Positions 6,611-7,447 of a stretch of DNA of 7,447 nucleotides are shown piece by piece. The notes under the pieces were generated by a model. It was not told the origin of the DNA, ran no database searches, and saw only the letters and a list, made by a program, of their open reading frames with translations. Positions within the stretch are counted from its first letter, which is position 1; every line of letters begins with the position of its first letter. The position numbers and the translations under genes are program-made. The DNA comes from Verrucomicrobiota bacterium (lineage in GTDB: Bacteria; Verrucomicrobiota; Verrucomicrobiia; Limisphaerales; JAFMIX01), in NCBI GenBank assembly GCA_026397895.1, contig JAPLTZ010000274.1, positions 1-7,447 on the forward strand, written 5' to 3'.

Positions 6611-7447
6611 ATGCTGACACACACAAAATCCGAAGCGCTGTTCGCCGAGGCGTTGAAATACATTCCCGGCGGCGTCAATTCGCCCGTGCGCGCGTTCCGC
6701 GCGGTGGGCGGCCAGCCGTTTTTCGTCAATCGCGCGAGCGGTTGCCACGTCTGGGACGTGGACGGCAATGAATATATTGATTACGTCCTGACTTGGGGGC
6801 CGGCCATCCTCGGCCACGCGCAGCCGAAAATCATCGCCGCCGTCAAGGCCGCCGCCGACCACGGCACGAGCTTCGGCATCCCGAATCCGTTCGAGGTGAC
6901 GATGGCGAAGCTGATTTGCGCGCTGGTGCCGAGCGTGCAGAAGGTGCGGATGACGAACAGCGGCACGGAGGCGTGCATGAGCGCCATCCGCCTGGCGCGC
7001 GGTTTCACGAAGCGGGACAAGATCATCAAGTTCGACGGCTGCTATCACGGGCACGCGGACTCGCTGCTGGTGAAGGCGGGTTCGGGCGCGCTGACATTTG
7101 GCAACCCGGACAGCGCGGGGGTGCCGGCGGCGTTCACGCAGCACACGATTGTGCTGCCTTACAATGACGTGGTGGCGGTGCAGGCGTGTTTCGCGGCGAA
7201 CCGGGGGCAGATCGCGGGCATCATCGTCGAGCCGGTGCCGGGCAACGCGGGGTTGTATCTGCCGCGACCGGGTTATCTGGAGTTCCTCAGCGAAATCACG
7301 AAGGCGGACGGGGCGTTGTTGATTTTTGACGAGGTGATGACGGGCTTCCGCCTCGCGCGCGGCGGAGCGCAGGGGCGGTTTGGCATCACGCCAGACTTGA
7401 GTTGCTTCGGCAAGGTCATCGGGGGCGGGTTGCCGGTGGGGGCGTTC
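6611..7447 (+). CDS. hemL: Glutamate-1-semialdehyde 2,1-aminomutase, N-terminal part (runs off window)
   Basis: This PLP enzyme converts glutamate-1-semialdehyde to 5-aminolevulinate in the C5 pathway of heme and tetrapyrrole synthesis. The frame starts at ATG 6611 and stays open to the window end, giving 279 of the usual 425-430 residues. Diagnostic marks are 'IPGGVNSPVRAF' (18-29), 'TWGPAILGHAQP' (61-72), 'TNSGTEACMSAIRLARG' (115-131), 'YHGHADSLLVKAGSG' (145-159), and the cofactor-binding 'IFDEVMTGFR' (238-247). The expected Schiff-base lysine is Lys268 in 'CFGKVIGGGLPVGAF' (265-279). The GGVNSPVRAF and YHGHADSLL signatures point to HemL over other class III aminotransferases. It follows nadE by 4 bases; the start is preceded only by A/T-rich 'AATAATTTT', with no Shine-Dalgarno sequence. 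Confidence 0.97.
   Translation, partial: MLTHTKSEALFAEALKYIPGGVNSPVRAFRAVGGQPFFVNRASGCHVWDVDGNEYIDYVLTWGPAILGHAQPKIIAAVKAAADHGTSFGIPNPFEVTMAKLICALVPSVQKVRMTNSGTEACMSAIRLARGFTKRDKIIKFDGCYHGHADSLLVKAGSGALTFGNPDSAGVPAAFTQHTIVLPYNDVVAVQACFAANRGQIAGIIVEPVPGNAGLYLPRPGYLEFLSEITKADGALLIFDEVMTGFRLARGGAQGRFGITPDLSCFGKVIGGGLPVGAF

Noticed and set aside
4777..6768. 663-codon minus-strand open frame antisense to nadE
   Set aside because: It covers the fully recognised nadE gene and runs into hemL and the lipoprotein gene; no motif, Arg/His-rich, a typical shadow of GC-rich coding DNA.

Overview
This GC-rich chromosomal window carries seven densely packed protein genes. Two are cut by the window edges: a glycoside hydrolase on the left and hemL on the right. 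I see no rRNA, tRNA, CRISPR array, insertion sequence, phage gene or origin, and no stretch over about 105 bases lacks a gene. By gene content and style it looks like a Gram-negative, free-living bacterium of the Verrucomicrobiota/PVC type. The hints are a GH106/GH2-like polysaccharide hydrolase, a homodimeric (alpha2) glycyl-tRNA synthetase, a DUF192 lipoprotein, an NrfJ-like exported OB-fold protein, and start codons with almost no Shine-Dalgarno sequence. This assignment is an inference from family resemblance; no sequence search was possible.

Layout. Bases 1-801 (+) are the C-terminal 266 residues of a large glycosyl hydrolase ending in a galactose-binding-like beta-sandwich. It converges, with a 16-base gap, on a minus-strand group read right to left: an exported NrfJ-like/OB-fold protein (4353-3577), a class II glycyl-tRNA synthetase (3472-1817), and an AI-2E family (PerM-type) membrane protein (1798-818). 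The last two are 18 bases apart and probably co-transcribed. The synthetase is separated from the NrfJ-like gene by 104 bases that hold a candidate promoter and a 24-base palindrome.

A 100-base divergent region (4354-4453) separates this group from a plus-strand group: a DUF192 lipoprotein (4454-4975, GTG start), glutamine-dependent NAD+ synthetase nadE (4972-6606, overlapping the previous stop by ATGA) and glutamate-1-semialdehyde aminomutase hemL (6611 to the window end, only 4 bases after nadE). The tight spacing suggests one transcript that feeds NAD and tetrapyrrole cofactor synthesis.

The enzymes are ordinary housekeeping proteins with intact catalytic motifs. I found no convincing new defence, mobile or regulatory system. 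The items most worth a second look are the tandem GHP-motif linker in the NrfJ-like protein, the palindrome at the glycyl-tRNA synthetase promoter, an apparent insertion in that synthetase, and the unusual DUF192-nadE-hemL grouping.
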